From positions 16,551-80,550 of the forward strand of contig NZ_VTXD01000022.1 in the NCBI RefSeq assembly GCF_013114625.1: a DNA stretch of 64,000 bases. Direction: 5' to 3'. Both the position numbers and the translations under genes were made by a program. Position 1 is the first letter of the stretch; each line of letters starts with the position of its first letter. Under the pieces are notes generated by a model that was given only the letters and a program-made list of their open reading frames with translations, searched no databases and had not been told where the DNA came from. Shown one piece after another: positions 37,798-45,026 of this stretch. Source of the DNA: Vibrio sp. 99-70-13A1 (GTDB taxonomy: Bacteria > Pseudomonadota > Gammaproteobacteria > Enterobacterales > Vibrionaceae).

Positions 37798-38814
37798 ATG
37801 AAGTTAGCAACGTTAAAAAATAATACTCGCGATGGTCGCCTGGCTGTCGTCTCAAAAGACTTATCTCGATATGTGTTAGTTGAACATATAGCCCTTACGA
37901 TGCAGCAAGCATTGGATAATTGGGATTCAGTGGTCGTTGAACTTGAAGCAACATACCAAAGCTTAAATCGTCAACAGCTTGAACAAGCATTGCAATTTGA
38001 TGAGAGCTTATGTCATTCACCACTGCCTAGAGCATACCAATGGGCGGACGGCTCAGCTTATGTGAATCACGTAGAGTTGGTCCGTAAAGCTCGTGGTGCA
38101 GAAATTCCTGAAAGCTTTTGGCATGATCCTTTGATGTATCAAGGAGGCTCAGATTCATTTATTGGACCCACTGATGACATTGAAATGGCAGACGAATCTT
38201 GGGGAATAGATTTCGAAGGAGAAGTCGCCATTGTGACCGGTGATGTACCCATGGGTGAGAAGTCATCTGATTGTTTACAGCACATTCGTTTATTAATGTT
38301 GGTGAATGATGTGTCTTTAAGAGGGCTCATTCCTGGAGAATTGGCTAAAGGGTTTGGTTTTTTCCAGTCTAAACCGTCTTCTGCTTTTTCACCTGTAGCA
38401 GTTACGCCAGATGAATTATCAGATAACTGGTTAGATGGAAAAGTGACTTTGCCTTTGGTTTCAACGTATAACGACCAATTGTTTGGTCAGCCAAATGCAG
38501 GCGTTGATATGACGTTTAGCTTCACAGAGCTGGTGGCTCACGCTGCGAAGACTCGTCCACTAAGTGCAGGTGCTGTCATTGGCTCTGGAACAGTTTCAAA
38601 CAAGCAAGGAACAGACTTTGGGACTTCTATTGAAGAAGGTGGTGTAGGTTACTCATGCATTGCTGAAGTGCGGATGATTGAAACCATACGAGACGGAAAA
38701 CCAACAACCAATTTTATGAAGTTTGGTGACACAATAAAACTTGAGATGAACGATAGTAATGGTGAGTCAATTTTTGGTTCGATAAGCCAAAAGGTTGTGA
38801 GATATGAGCGATAA
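37798..38814 (+). CDS. fahA: Fumarylacetoacetase
   Basis: A 338-residue FAH-family hydrolase that cleaves fumarylacetoacetate to fumarate and acetoacetate. Metal-binding acidic residues are in WGIDFEGEVAIVTGD and the lid and active-site stretch is VNDVSLRGLIPGELAKGFGFFQSKP, split here by the catalytic region. The gene is 79 bp after hmgA, with its own ribosome site, and overlaps maiA by 11 bp. Confidence 0.92.
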   Translation: MKLATLKNNTRDGRLAVVSKDLSRYVLVEHIALTMQQALDNWDSVVVELEATYQSLNRQQLEQALQFDESLCHSPLPRAYQWADGSAYVNHVELVRKARGAEIPESFWHDPLMYQGGSDSFIGPTDDIEMADESWGIDFEGEVAIVTGDVPMGEKSSDCLQHIRLLMLVNDVSLRGLIPGELAKGFGFFQSKPSSAFSPVAVTPDELSDNWLDGKVTLPLVSTYNDQLFGQPNAGVDMTFSFTELVAHAAKTRPLSAGAVIGSGTVSNKQGTDFGTSIEEGGVGYSCIAEVRMIETIRDGKPTTNFMKFGDTIKLEMNDSNGESIFGSISQKVVRYER

Positions 38815-39655
38815 GGTTGTTAATGGCGTACAAGGTCAAGCTAATGACTTTCAAGTTCAAGCTAATAATCAGGGGTTGACGCTGTACGGTTATTGGCGAT
38901 CCTCAGCGGCATACCGCGTTCGAATTGCATTGAACTTGAAAGGGATAGATTACCAATATGTTCCTGTCCATTTAGTAAAAGATGGAGGTCAACAGCATAG
39001 CGAAGGCTACCATCAACTGAACCCTTCTGAGCTGGTTCCAACTCTTGTTCATGATGGCTTCGTACTCAGCCAATCAATGGCAATCATCGATTATTTAGAA
39101 AGCTTAAATGCCGATGTCCCACTCTTACCTGAGTTTGAGGAGCTTCAGTTAGAAGAGCAGCAGTCAAAAGAGCTTCGTTGGTTAGTACAATCTATCGCGC
39201 AAGATATCTCTATGGATATTCATCCGCTCAACAATTTACGTGTTTTACAGTATCTAAAAGGTGAATTGGGGTGTACTGAAGATCAAGCAAACAAATGGTA
39301 TCAGCATTGGATAGTGACTGGTTTTCAATCAATAGAGGAAAAGCTAGAAAGGCTTGATAACATACACATTAAACATAAGCTAAGTATCAAACATGACCAC
39401 CGTATTAAACATGGTCAATGTATTAAGCATGATCAACAACCAGATAATAACTCTGAAGGAAAAGTTCCAGCTTATGCATTAGGAGCACAACCTTCACTGA
39501 TTGATGTATGTTTAATTCCTCAGGTTTACAATGCACTTCGCTTTGAGGTTGATATGTCAGCTTATCCAAAGATCATGTCTATCTATGAATATGCCAATAC
39601 CCAGCCCGCATTCATTTCAGCTTTACCTGAAAACCAAAGCGATGCTCTTAACTAG
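38804..39655 (+). CDS. maiA: Maleylacetoacetate isomerase (zeta-class GST) with repeat insertion
   Basis: A 283-residue zeta glutathione transferase. The catalytic N-terminal motif is YWRSSAAYRVRIALNLKG; QSMAIIDYLE marks glutathione binding. It isomerises maleylacetoacetate to fumarylacetoacetate. It is about 65-70 residues longer than normal: a 25-residue N-terminal extension and, at residues 188-211, four six-residue repeats with the core IKH (HIKHKL, SIKHDH, RIKHGQ, CIKHDQ). Order and overlap with fahA place it in the hpd operon. Confidence 0.9.
   Translation: MSDKVVNGVQGQANDFQVQANNQGLTLYGYWRSSAAYRVRIALNLKGIDYQYVPVHLVKDGGQQHSEGYHQLNPSELVPTLVHDGFVLSQSMAIIDYLESLNADVPLLPEFEELQLEEQQSKELRWLVQSIAQDISMDIHPLNNLRVLQYLKGELGCTEDQANKWYQHWIVTGFQSIEEKLERLDNIHIKHKLSIKHDHRIKHGQCIKHDQQPDNNSEGKVPAYALGAQPSLIDVCLIPQVYNALRFEVDMSAYPKIMSIYEYANTQPAFISALPENQSDALN
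39365..39436 (+). repeat. In-frame 18-bp tandem repeat inside maiA
   Basis: Four 18-bp units, each encoding six residues with the core Ile-Lys-His. The block sits in a surface loop region of the GST C-terminal domain. Confidence 0.9.
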
Positions 39656-39678
39656 AAACGTGAATAAAAGATACGCTA

Positions 39679-39709
39679 AATAAAGCACCGTTCTCAGGTG
39701 CTTTATTTT
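39679..39709 (+). terminator. Terminator of the hpd-hmgA-fahA-maiA operon
   Basis: Stem AAATAAAGCACC ... GGTGCTTTATTT followed by T-rich sequence, 24 bp after maiA. Confidence 0.9.
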
Positions 39710-39856
39710 ATTCCCCTCAGTAGATTGGATTGTGATACGGAATGATTATCTAGATTCAAAAATCAGCTGAAGCTTTATGATTTACCTTAATTAAGTAGAC
39801 GTATATCACATTCACTCCTAAGTTTAATTTATGTAATTAACATTAGGAGCGGTCCA

Positions 39857-40621
39857 ATGAATAGTAAGAGTGGTCTCTATCTGATACTTGCTACTTTTTG
39901 TTCATCACCTGTACTTTCTAAAAGCCTGTCCGAATTAACGTATTTGAGTGAAGAGTACCCTCCCTATAATTTCAGTGAAGAAGGTCTGGTAAAAGGTATT
40001 GCCGTTGACTTGCTCATTGCTGCCTCAGATGAAGCGAACGAAAGAGTAATGGGAAATGACATTGCGCTCCAACCTTGGGCTAGGGCATATCGTTCAACAC
40101 TCATTAAGTCTGACACAGTGCTATTTTCAACGACTCGGACAGAATTAAGAGAAGACTTGTTTTATTGGGTTGGTCCGATTGCAACCACTCGAATTGTGGT
40201 TTTAGCTAAAAAAGTGAATCAAATTGTTATTAATTCTCCAAGTGACCTTGCTCAATACCGTATTGGGGTAATTCGAGATGACGTTGGAGAGCAATTGCTT
40301 TTGGAAGCTGGAGTGCCAAGAGACTCCATTATGGAAAGTTTTCATGCTGAAAATATTGCTCAACAGATTCAAAAAGGGCGAATTGATTTGTGGGCTTATG
40401 AAGAAAATGTCGCGAAGTGGTGGATATCTACGGCTGGCTATAAAGCTTCAGCTTATGAAGCTGTGCATGTATTGCAAGAAGGTGAGTTGTATTACGCGAT
40501 TAACAAAAATACAGAAGTTGCGACCGTAGAACGGCTTCAAAAGTCGATTGATACAATTCGTACTACGGACAATGAAGATGGCGTGAACCATTTTGAGGTG
40601 ATTCTAAATCGGTATAAATAG
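39857..40621 (+). CDS. Periplasmic solute-binding protein, SBP_bac_3-like
   Basis: A 254-residue protein with a signal peptide (MNSKSGLYLILATFCSSPVLS). The pattern YLSEEYPPYNFSEEGLVKGI and the rest fit family-3 amino-acid/polar-solute binding proteins of the Vibrio type without cognate ABC genes. Such orphan proteins often feed sensory systems. No transporter genes are beside it. The ligand is unknown. Confidence 0.8.
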   Translation: MNSKSGLYLILATFCSSPVLSKSLSELTYLSEEYPPYNFSEEGLVKGIAVDLLIAASDEANERVMGNDIALQPWARAYRSTLIKSDTVLFSTTRTELREDLFYWVGPIATTRIVVLAKKVNQIVINSPSDLAQYRIGVIRDDVGEQLLLEAGVPRDSIMESFHAENIAQQIQKGRIDLWAYEENVAKWWISTAGYKASAYEAVHVLQEGELYYAINKNTEVATVERLQKSIDTIRTTDNEDGVNHFEVILNRYK

Positions 40622-40667
40622 AATCCTGTGCTTGAGACCTTCAGTTTTAAAGAGTTAAAAAAGGAAG

Positions 40668-40722
40668 TAAAAAAGTTATTCTGATCATTGCTGTGCTTAA
40701 CAGTACTAGATAAGAATAACTT
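40668..40722 (-). terminator. Hairpin downstream of the 61-residue gene
   Basis: 10-bp perfect arms AAGTTATTCT (40673-40682) and AGAATAACTT (40713-40722), with a T-run on the minus strand. The loop is about 30 bases. Confidence 0.6.
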
Positions 40723-40732
40723 CTAACGTTCT

Positions 40733-40918
40733 TTACTTAGCCATGTCACTCAAGAGAGACACCAGCTCATTCTCTGTGGAAGGTTCTTTACTCAGCTCAA
40801 CTTGGGCTGAAGCTCCACCTTTAAGCATATAAGCAGTTGTTCCGCAGTGATCGTAGTGGAACCATTTCCCATTTACACAAACATCTGTATAGCATCTCGG
40901 ATCTTGTTTCAATTCCAT
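40733..40918 (-). CDS. Small Cys-containing protein of unknown function
   Basis: A 61-residue protein with a good ribosome site (TTAGGAG, 6 bases before the ATG) and a terminator-like hairpin downstream, both of which argue that it is real. The N-terminal half has three Cys and two His (RCYTDVCVNGKWFHYDHCG), which could bind metal. The C-terminal half is acidic and helical. I do not recognise a family. Confidence 0.6.
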   Translation of the reverse strand: MELKQDPRCYTDVCVNGKWFHYDHCGTTAYMLKGGASAQVELSKEPSTENELVSLLSDMAK

Positions 40919-41201
40919 TTGTCGCTCCTAAATTAACGTTTGCTTAACAAGTTTTAATCTAAGTGATCACAAATTACGGGAAGATGATCTAAATCAATTT
41001 ATTGTTAGGTTGTTTGTTACCGTTTCTAGTTAGAGACAATGATCACTAAAAACAAACTGATTCATTGGGAAGCGTTTCATTCGGTATTAAGTGCCATATT
41101 TTAGAGCAGATAAGAGGGTTTTACTTGCCTATGTAGGGCTTTCTACTTACGCTAGAGTTCATTTCTAATTTAAGTTTTTGTTTTCAAAGCAGTGTTAAAA
41201 A

Positions 41202-41870
41202 ATGACTAATATTTTTATTGTAGTGATTGTGCTGGTTGTATTTTTCTTCTTTATTCAAAAGTATGTACTCAAGCATGATGACACCAAAGATTTTGCTTAT
41301 CAGAAAAAGACTAGCCTAATGACCATGCAACAAGCGGCTTTTTATAATGCGCTGAAAGCCGCAGTGGGGGACCATGGTGCTGTGTTTGCTAAGGTCAACA
41401 TGGCAAGTGTATTAGCACCGGCGAAATCGAATACCAAAAAGAATTGGTTTATTGCCAATGGTAAAATCTCACGGACTTATTTTGATTTTGTAGTGTGTGA
41501 TCCAAGAACATTGGAACCACGAGTCGTTATTGAATTCGATAATGGAAAAGAACTTCATAAAACCAAAGTCGAAAGAGAAAAGTTGCTGATGCATGTGTGC
41601 AAATCAGCAGGGGTGCCATTGATTGGGACTTCAGTAAAACACAGCTATCAAGTCAGCCGTCTGAAACGTCTGTTAGCGGCTCATATTGATTTGATTGAAC
41701 CATCCAAGGAAGTGAGGTTCTGCCGTAAATGTGGAAGCCCAATGATAATTAAAACGGCTAGCCAAGGTGATTTTAAAGGGCGTAGGTTCTTCACTTGTAG
41801 CAGACAACCAAATTGTACTTATACTGAAAACTATAATGTTGTCTTTGAAATAGAAGAAGAGTCAAACTGA
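41202..41870 (+). CDS. Membrane-anchored DUF2726 protein with topoisomerase-type C4 zinc finger
   Basis: A 222-residue protein: one N-terminal membrane segment (about residues 3-20), a DUF2726 domain at about 45-160 (related to the PD-(D/E)XK nuclease superfamily by the DFVVCDPRT...VVIEFDNGKEL pattern), and a C-terminal zinc finger CRKCGSPM...CSRQPNCTYTEN of the topoisomerase I type. It could act on DNA near the membrane; this is inferred. It is monocistronic. Confidence 0.8.
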   Translation: MTNIFIVVIVLVVFFFFIQKYVLKHDDTKDFAYQKKTSLMTMQQAAFYNALKAAVGDHGAVFAKVNMASVLAPAKSNTKKNWFIANGKISRTYFDFVVCDPRTLEPRVVIEFDNGKELHKTKVEREKLLMHVCKSAGVPLIGTSVKHSYQVSRLKRLLAAHIDLIEPSKEVRFCRKCGSPMIIKTASQGDFKGRRFFTCSRQPNCTYTENYNVVFEIEEESN

Positions 41871-41908
41871 TCAATCTTTACTCAAACGGTTAATTTAATG
41901 ATTAAAAG

Positions 41909-41988
41909 ACACAAAGCATAGGCTTGCTGCTAACCATTGAAGTGGAGTTGAAATGTGATCTACTTCAACCCATTGATCTGCTTTGTGT
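41909..41988. other. 80-base structured intergenic element
   Basis: Perfect 10-bp outer stem ACACAAAGCA (41909-41918) / TGCTTTGTGT (41979-41988) enclosing an inner hairpin TGAAGTGGA/TCTACTTCA with one wobble. It lies between the DUF2726 gene and tRNA-Val. It could be a terminator, small RNA or miniature inverted-repeat element. Confidence 0.6.
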
Positions 41989-42137
41989 TTAAAATTTATT
42001 CTGATTGTTGGTTTTAAAAGCAAACGATCAATTTAGTGCAAATTTATCCTTGCACGCTACCCATTCAATCGCTATTATCCATCTCGTTCTGAAGCGTTAG
42101 CCACTTAATAAAAAGGCTAGTTAAGTTTCACAGCATT

Positions 42138-42214
42138 GCCCGCTTAGCTCAGTTGGTTAGAGTACTTGCATGACATGCAAGGTGTCACTGGTTCGAGTCC
42201 AGTAGCGGGCACCA
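42138..42214 (+). tRNA. tRNA-Val (anticodon GAC), CCA encoded
   Basis: 77 bases fold into a full cloverleaf: acceptor GCCCGCT/AGCGGGC, D stem GCTC/GAGT, anticodon stem CTTGC/GCAAG with loop ATGACAT, T stem ACTGG/CCAGT with loop TTCGAGT, and an encoded CCA end. The anticodon is GAC (Val). The accessory region at 42474-46127 begins just downstream, a common site for integrated DNA. Confidence 0.97.
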
Positions 42215-42236
42215 GATTCGTTCTTTATGAACAAGC

Positions 42237-42264
42237 GAAAAGCCCACCTAGTGTGGGCTTTTTT
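42237..42264 (+). terminator. tRNA-Val terminator
   Basis: Stem AAAAGCCCAC ... GTGGGCTTTTTT 23 bp after the tRNA. Confidence 0.92.
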
Positions 42265-42473
42265 GTGTCTGTAATTCCCTAGCTTATCCAAATCTTGCTT
42301 TACCAAATGGACCAGTCAGCGCAACTTATTAAAAGACAGAACAGAGGTGGAATGGCTGCTTACCTCTAAACTACCGCGAGACTTATCACAATTACTAATA
42401 CTTATCTAAGACTTGATCGCCATATGCAACCAACCCAGATATCATCGAGCTAGATTGAAATTCGAGTTGATTT

Positions 42474-43091
42474 ATGTCGGTAACCACTTCTTACTACAAC
42501 GAAAATGCTGTTCAGCTTGCAAAGCAATACGATTCTTTGGAATTTGAAAATGTTCACCGTTCGTGGCGTACGTATTGGCCTAATGGTGCTGTAAAGGTAC
42601 TTGATGTCGGGGCCGGTTCAGGTCGCGATGCCAGGTGGTTTGCTGAACAAGACTGCTCTGTGATAGCTGTTGAACCAGCAAGTGAACTTCGCCAGTTAGG
42701 AGCTTCACACTCTTCCCTTCGAATACAGTGGTTAGATGATTCTCTACCAGCTTTAAATAAAGCCAGAAAACAGAGCTGTCAGTATGATTTGATTTTGGTT
42801 TCTGCGGTATGGATGCATTTAAATATGGCGGAGCGAAAAGAGTCGATCGCTGTATTGTCTGAACTCCTTTCTAATACAGGGAAACTAATACTCACATTGC
42901 GTCATGGAAGCTTTAATGATGGTCGAAATGCTTACAGTGTTTCAGTCGAAGAATTAGAAAAGTTAAGTGATGCTGTGGGGCTGACGATATGTCTCGTAGC
43001 CAAAGACACAGATTCATTGAATAGAACAGATATATCTTGGCAAACAGTGGTGTTAGCACATACAAGTTCTAACCTTAGTAAGGGGCGGTAA
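42474..43091 (+). CDS. Class I SAM-dependent methyltransferase
   Basis: A 205-residue methyltransferase with a standard SAM site, VLDVGAGSGRDARWF, and the acidic motif II in SVIAVEPASELR. Motif IV reads DLILVSAVWMHLN, which lacks the (D/N)PP(Y/F) of DNA N-methylases and resembles small-molecule or protein methyltransferases. Its stop overlaps the ATG of the HNH gene by one base (TAATG), so the two are made together. It lies 259 bp after tRNA-Val. The target is unknown; a role paired with the nuclease is inferred. Confidence 0.8.
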   Translation: MSVTTSYYNENAVQLAKQYDSLEFENVHRSWRTYWPNGAVKVLDVGAGSGRDARWFAEQDCSVIAVEPASELRQLGASHSSLRIQWLDDSLPALNKARKQSCQYDLILVSAVWMHLNMAERKESIAVLSELLSNTGKLILTLRHGSFNDGRNAYSVSVEELEKLSDAVGLTICLVAKDTDSLNRTDISWQTVVLAHTSSNLSKGR

Positions 43092-44218
43092 TGGCATTGG
43101 AATACTACTTAGATCGTTTTCAAAGCCTGAAAATGAACAATGCTGGTGGTAAAAAAAGCCCCCATAAAGTGTGTATGTTGCTGGCTGTTATGGACCTAAT
43201 TCAAGCTGGGCATATTGCGACCAACAAGGTCTGTCTTAACCAAACCCTTAAAGAACAATTTACTCATCATTTTGATAGCCTTTCTCAGGGTTCAGATAAA
43301 AATACTCCTGAAAACCCTTTCTTCCATTTGAGAAGTGAAGGCTTTTGGCACCTTTCATTCAATGATGGTTATGACAATACGTCAACCAGTCGCTATTCAG
43401 CAAAGGCAGTCTCCCACGCATACATTGATGATGAGCTGTTTAGCTATATGAAAAGCTATATCGTTTCTAGCGAACTAAAGCAGGCATTAGTCGCTAATCT
43501 TTCTGATCTGGCGACGTTATACCATCAGTGGTTGATTGATATTGGCAAATCTGAAAAAACAGCGAAAAACTACCTTGGAGCTATAAGAGGCTCAATATCG
43601 AATTGGTTAATGGATGTTGGTGAACTTGAAGCACCACTTACTGATATCAATTCATACCGTGAGTTTGTCAGTTATGAAGAGAAAGCGAGAAAATTAGAAC
43701 AATTTCAAATTCGTGATTCTAGGGGTAAAGGGATGTACAGCGCTGCCTTGTCTCATTACCACAAGTTTTTAGCTGACTTATCTCAAGTAGATGTGAATGC
43801 AGACATCAAACAAGTTATGACTGATAACACTCTGTCTGAAACCGAAAAGACCATCTTGGTTAATACAAGAGTAGGGCAGGGATATTTCAGATCAAAACTG
43901 ATTCAGATGTGGGGCGGTTGTGCTGTTACAGGATACCAAAATACACAGTTGTTATTGGCTTCCCATATTAAACCTTGGCGAGATTCTAATAACGAAGAGC
44001 GGCTAGACAGGTTTAATGGTTTGTTGCTTCTTGCCAATCTAGATAAAGCGTTTGACCTCGGTTTTATTTCCTTTGATGATCACGGGAAGGTACTTATCTC
44101 AAGCTACTTAGAGTCACCAGATGTAATCGGCTTAAAAGAAAATATGGCATTTAGCATCATGTCTGAGCATCGACCATACCTTCGCTACCATCGAGGCGAA
44201 TTGTTTAAAGGACGTTAA
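43091..44218 (+). CDS. HNH endonuclease with putative phosphorothioate-DNA-binding N-terminus
   Basis: A 375-residue protein of three parts. Residues about 1-105 (KSPHKVCMLLAVMDLIQAG, then PFFHLRSEGFWHL) resemble the sulfur-binding domain of ScoMcrA-type restriction enzymes. Residues about 140-240 look like the helical core-binding domain of tyrosine recombinases (KSEKTAKNYLGAIRGSISN). Residues about 275-370 form an HNH_2 nuclease: CAVTG, ASHIKPWRDSNNE, NGLLLLANLDKAFDLGFISF. It is translationally coupled to the methyltransferase. A modification-dependent restriction role is inferred. The SBD call is tentative. Confidence 0.75.
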   Translation: MALEYYLDRFQSLKMNNAGGKKSPHKVCMLLAVMDLIQAGHIATNKVCLNQTLKEQFTHHFDSLSQGSDKNTPENPFFHLRSEGFWHLSFNDGYDNTSTSRYSAKAVSHAYIDDELFSYMKSYIVSSELKQALVANLSDLATLYHQWLIDIGKSEKTAKNYLGAIRGSISNWLMDVGELEAPLTDINSYREFVSYEEKARKLEQFQIRDSRGKGMYSAALSHYHKFLADLSQVDVNADIKQVMTDNTLSETEKTILVNTRVGQGYFRSKLIQMWGGCAVTGYQNTQLLLASHIKPWRDSNNEERLDRFNGLLLLANLDKAFDLGFISFDDHGKVLISSYLESPDVIGLKENMAFSIMSEHRPYLRYHRGELFKGR

Positions 44219-44494
44219 TTGAATGTACAGGTTTTCGACTCCAATTTAGAAGACTAGATATATTCTTAGCTCCTCAATATTTCTCAAGATGATCTGCTGA
44301 TCTTTAGGTTTTTGAATCCAAAACAATATTAACGATGTTATATGCATCAAGAGCATCGCGAACCAGAGCTGCGTTCGTCTGTAATGTCAGGATGCCTTTT
44401 TCCGTACCATAGTCGTGTACAACAAGTTTAGCCTGAAGAAGCTCCCATGTTAGATGTAACCTCTTATTCACCATAAGTAAGGGGAAACAATCAC
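44219..44494. other. Gap before the decayed IS element
   Basis: No convincing gene. A minus-strand open frame (44304-44519) crosses into the transposase remnant. The left end of the insertion sequence probably lies in this stretch, near 44460, but no clear end hairpin is visible. Confidence 0.5.
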
Positions 44495-44876
44495 ATGGCC
44501 GATAATAAAAGTTCATCACATGTCTATTGGCGTCGTAAATACCATATAGTTTGGACTCCGAAATTCAGATATAAGATTTTGAAAGAAAGGGTTGGAGCTG
44601 AGCTTTATCGTTCCATCTACATACTGTGTAATATGAAGGATTGCGAAGCTCTAGAACTTAACGTTTAATCTGATTATGTTCATCTTGTTGTAATATTACC
44701 CTTAAACGATCACTCTCAAGTTTGTTGGATGCCTTAAAGGGTCAAACAGCAATCAGGCTCTTTAATAAGTTTCCGCGTATACGTAGAAATGATCGGTAAA
44801 TCAAGAAGTTATTCGACAATTTGTACGACATCAAGATAAGAAGGGGATAGAGTATAAGCTCAGTTGCATTTATTGA
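44495..44876 (+). pseudogene. tnpA: Decayed IS200/IS605-type transposase (TnpA remnant)
   Basis: From ATG 44495, the reading gives WRRKYHIVWTPKFRYKIL, then CEALELNV-stop-SDYVHLVVILP, then after a frame change TAIRLFNKFPRIRRNDR, then after a deletion VNQEVIRQFVRHQDKKG: the backbone of the IS200-family TnpA. It has an in-frame stop, a frameshift, and a deletion of the stretch that normally holds WGNHFWAKGYF. The HUH motif reads YVH rather than HVH, and the catalytic Tyr of IRxYVRxQ is Phe. The element is dead. A CCCCCT-TTCT-AGGGGG hairpin at 44888-44903 may be its right-end structure. Confidence 0.85.
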
Positions 44877-45026
44877 AGGACTTAAAGCCCCCTTTCTAGG
44901 GGGATAGAGCAAACCCGGCTTCTAAGAATGGAGCTATCACATGAAAGTTGGTAAATTTGTACAGATATTTATGCCCAAGGTGTCGGTATTTCAGGGTAAG
45001 CATAGGTTATGGTATAAAGAAATAGA

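Noticed and set aside
44304..44519. 71-residue minus-strand open frame crossing the edge of the IS remnant
   Set aside because: The first part is antisense to the transposase and no clear ribosome site is present. The last 50 residues could be a fragment of a disrupted gene, but I cannot identify it.
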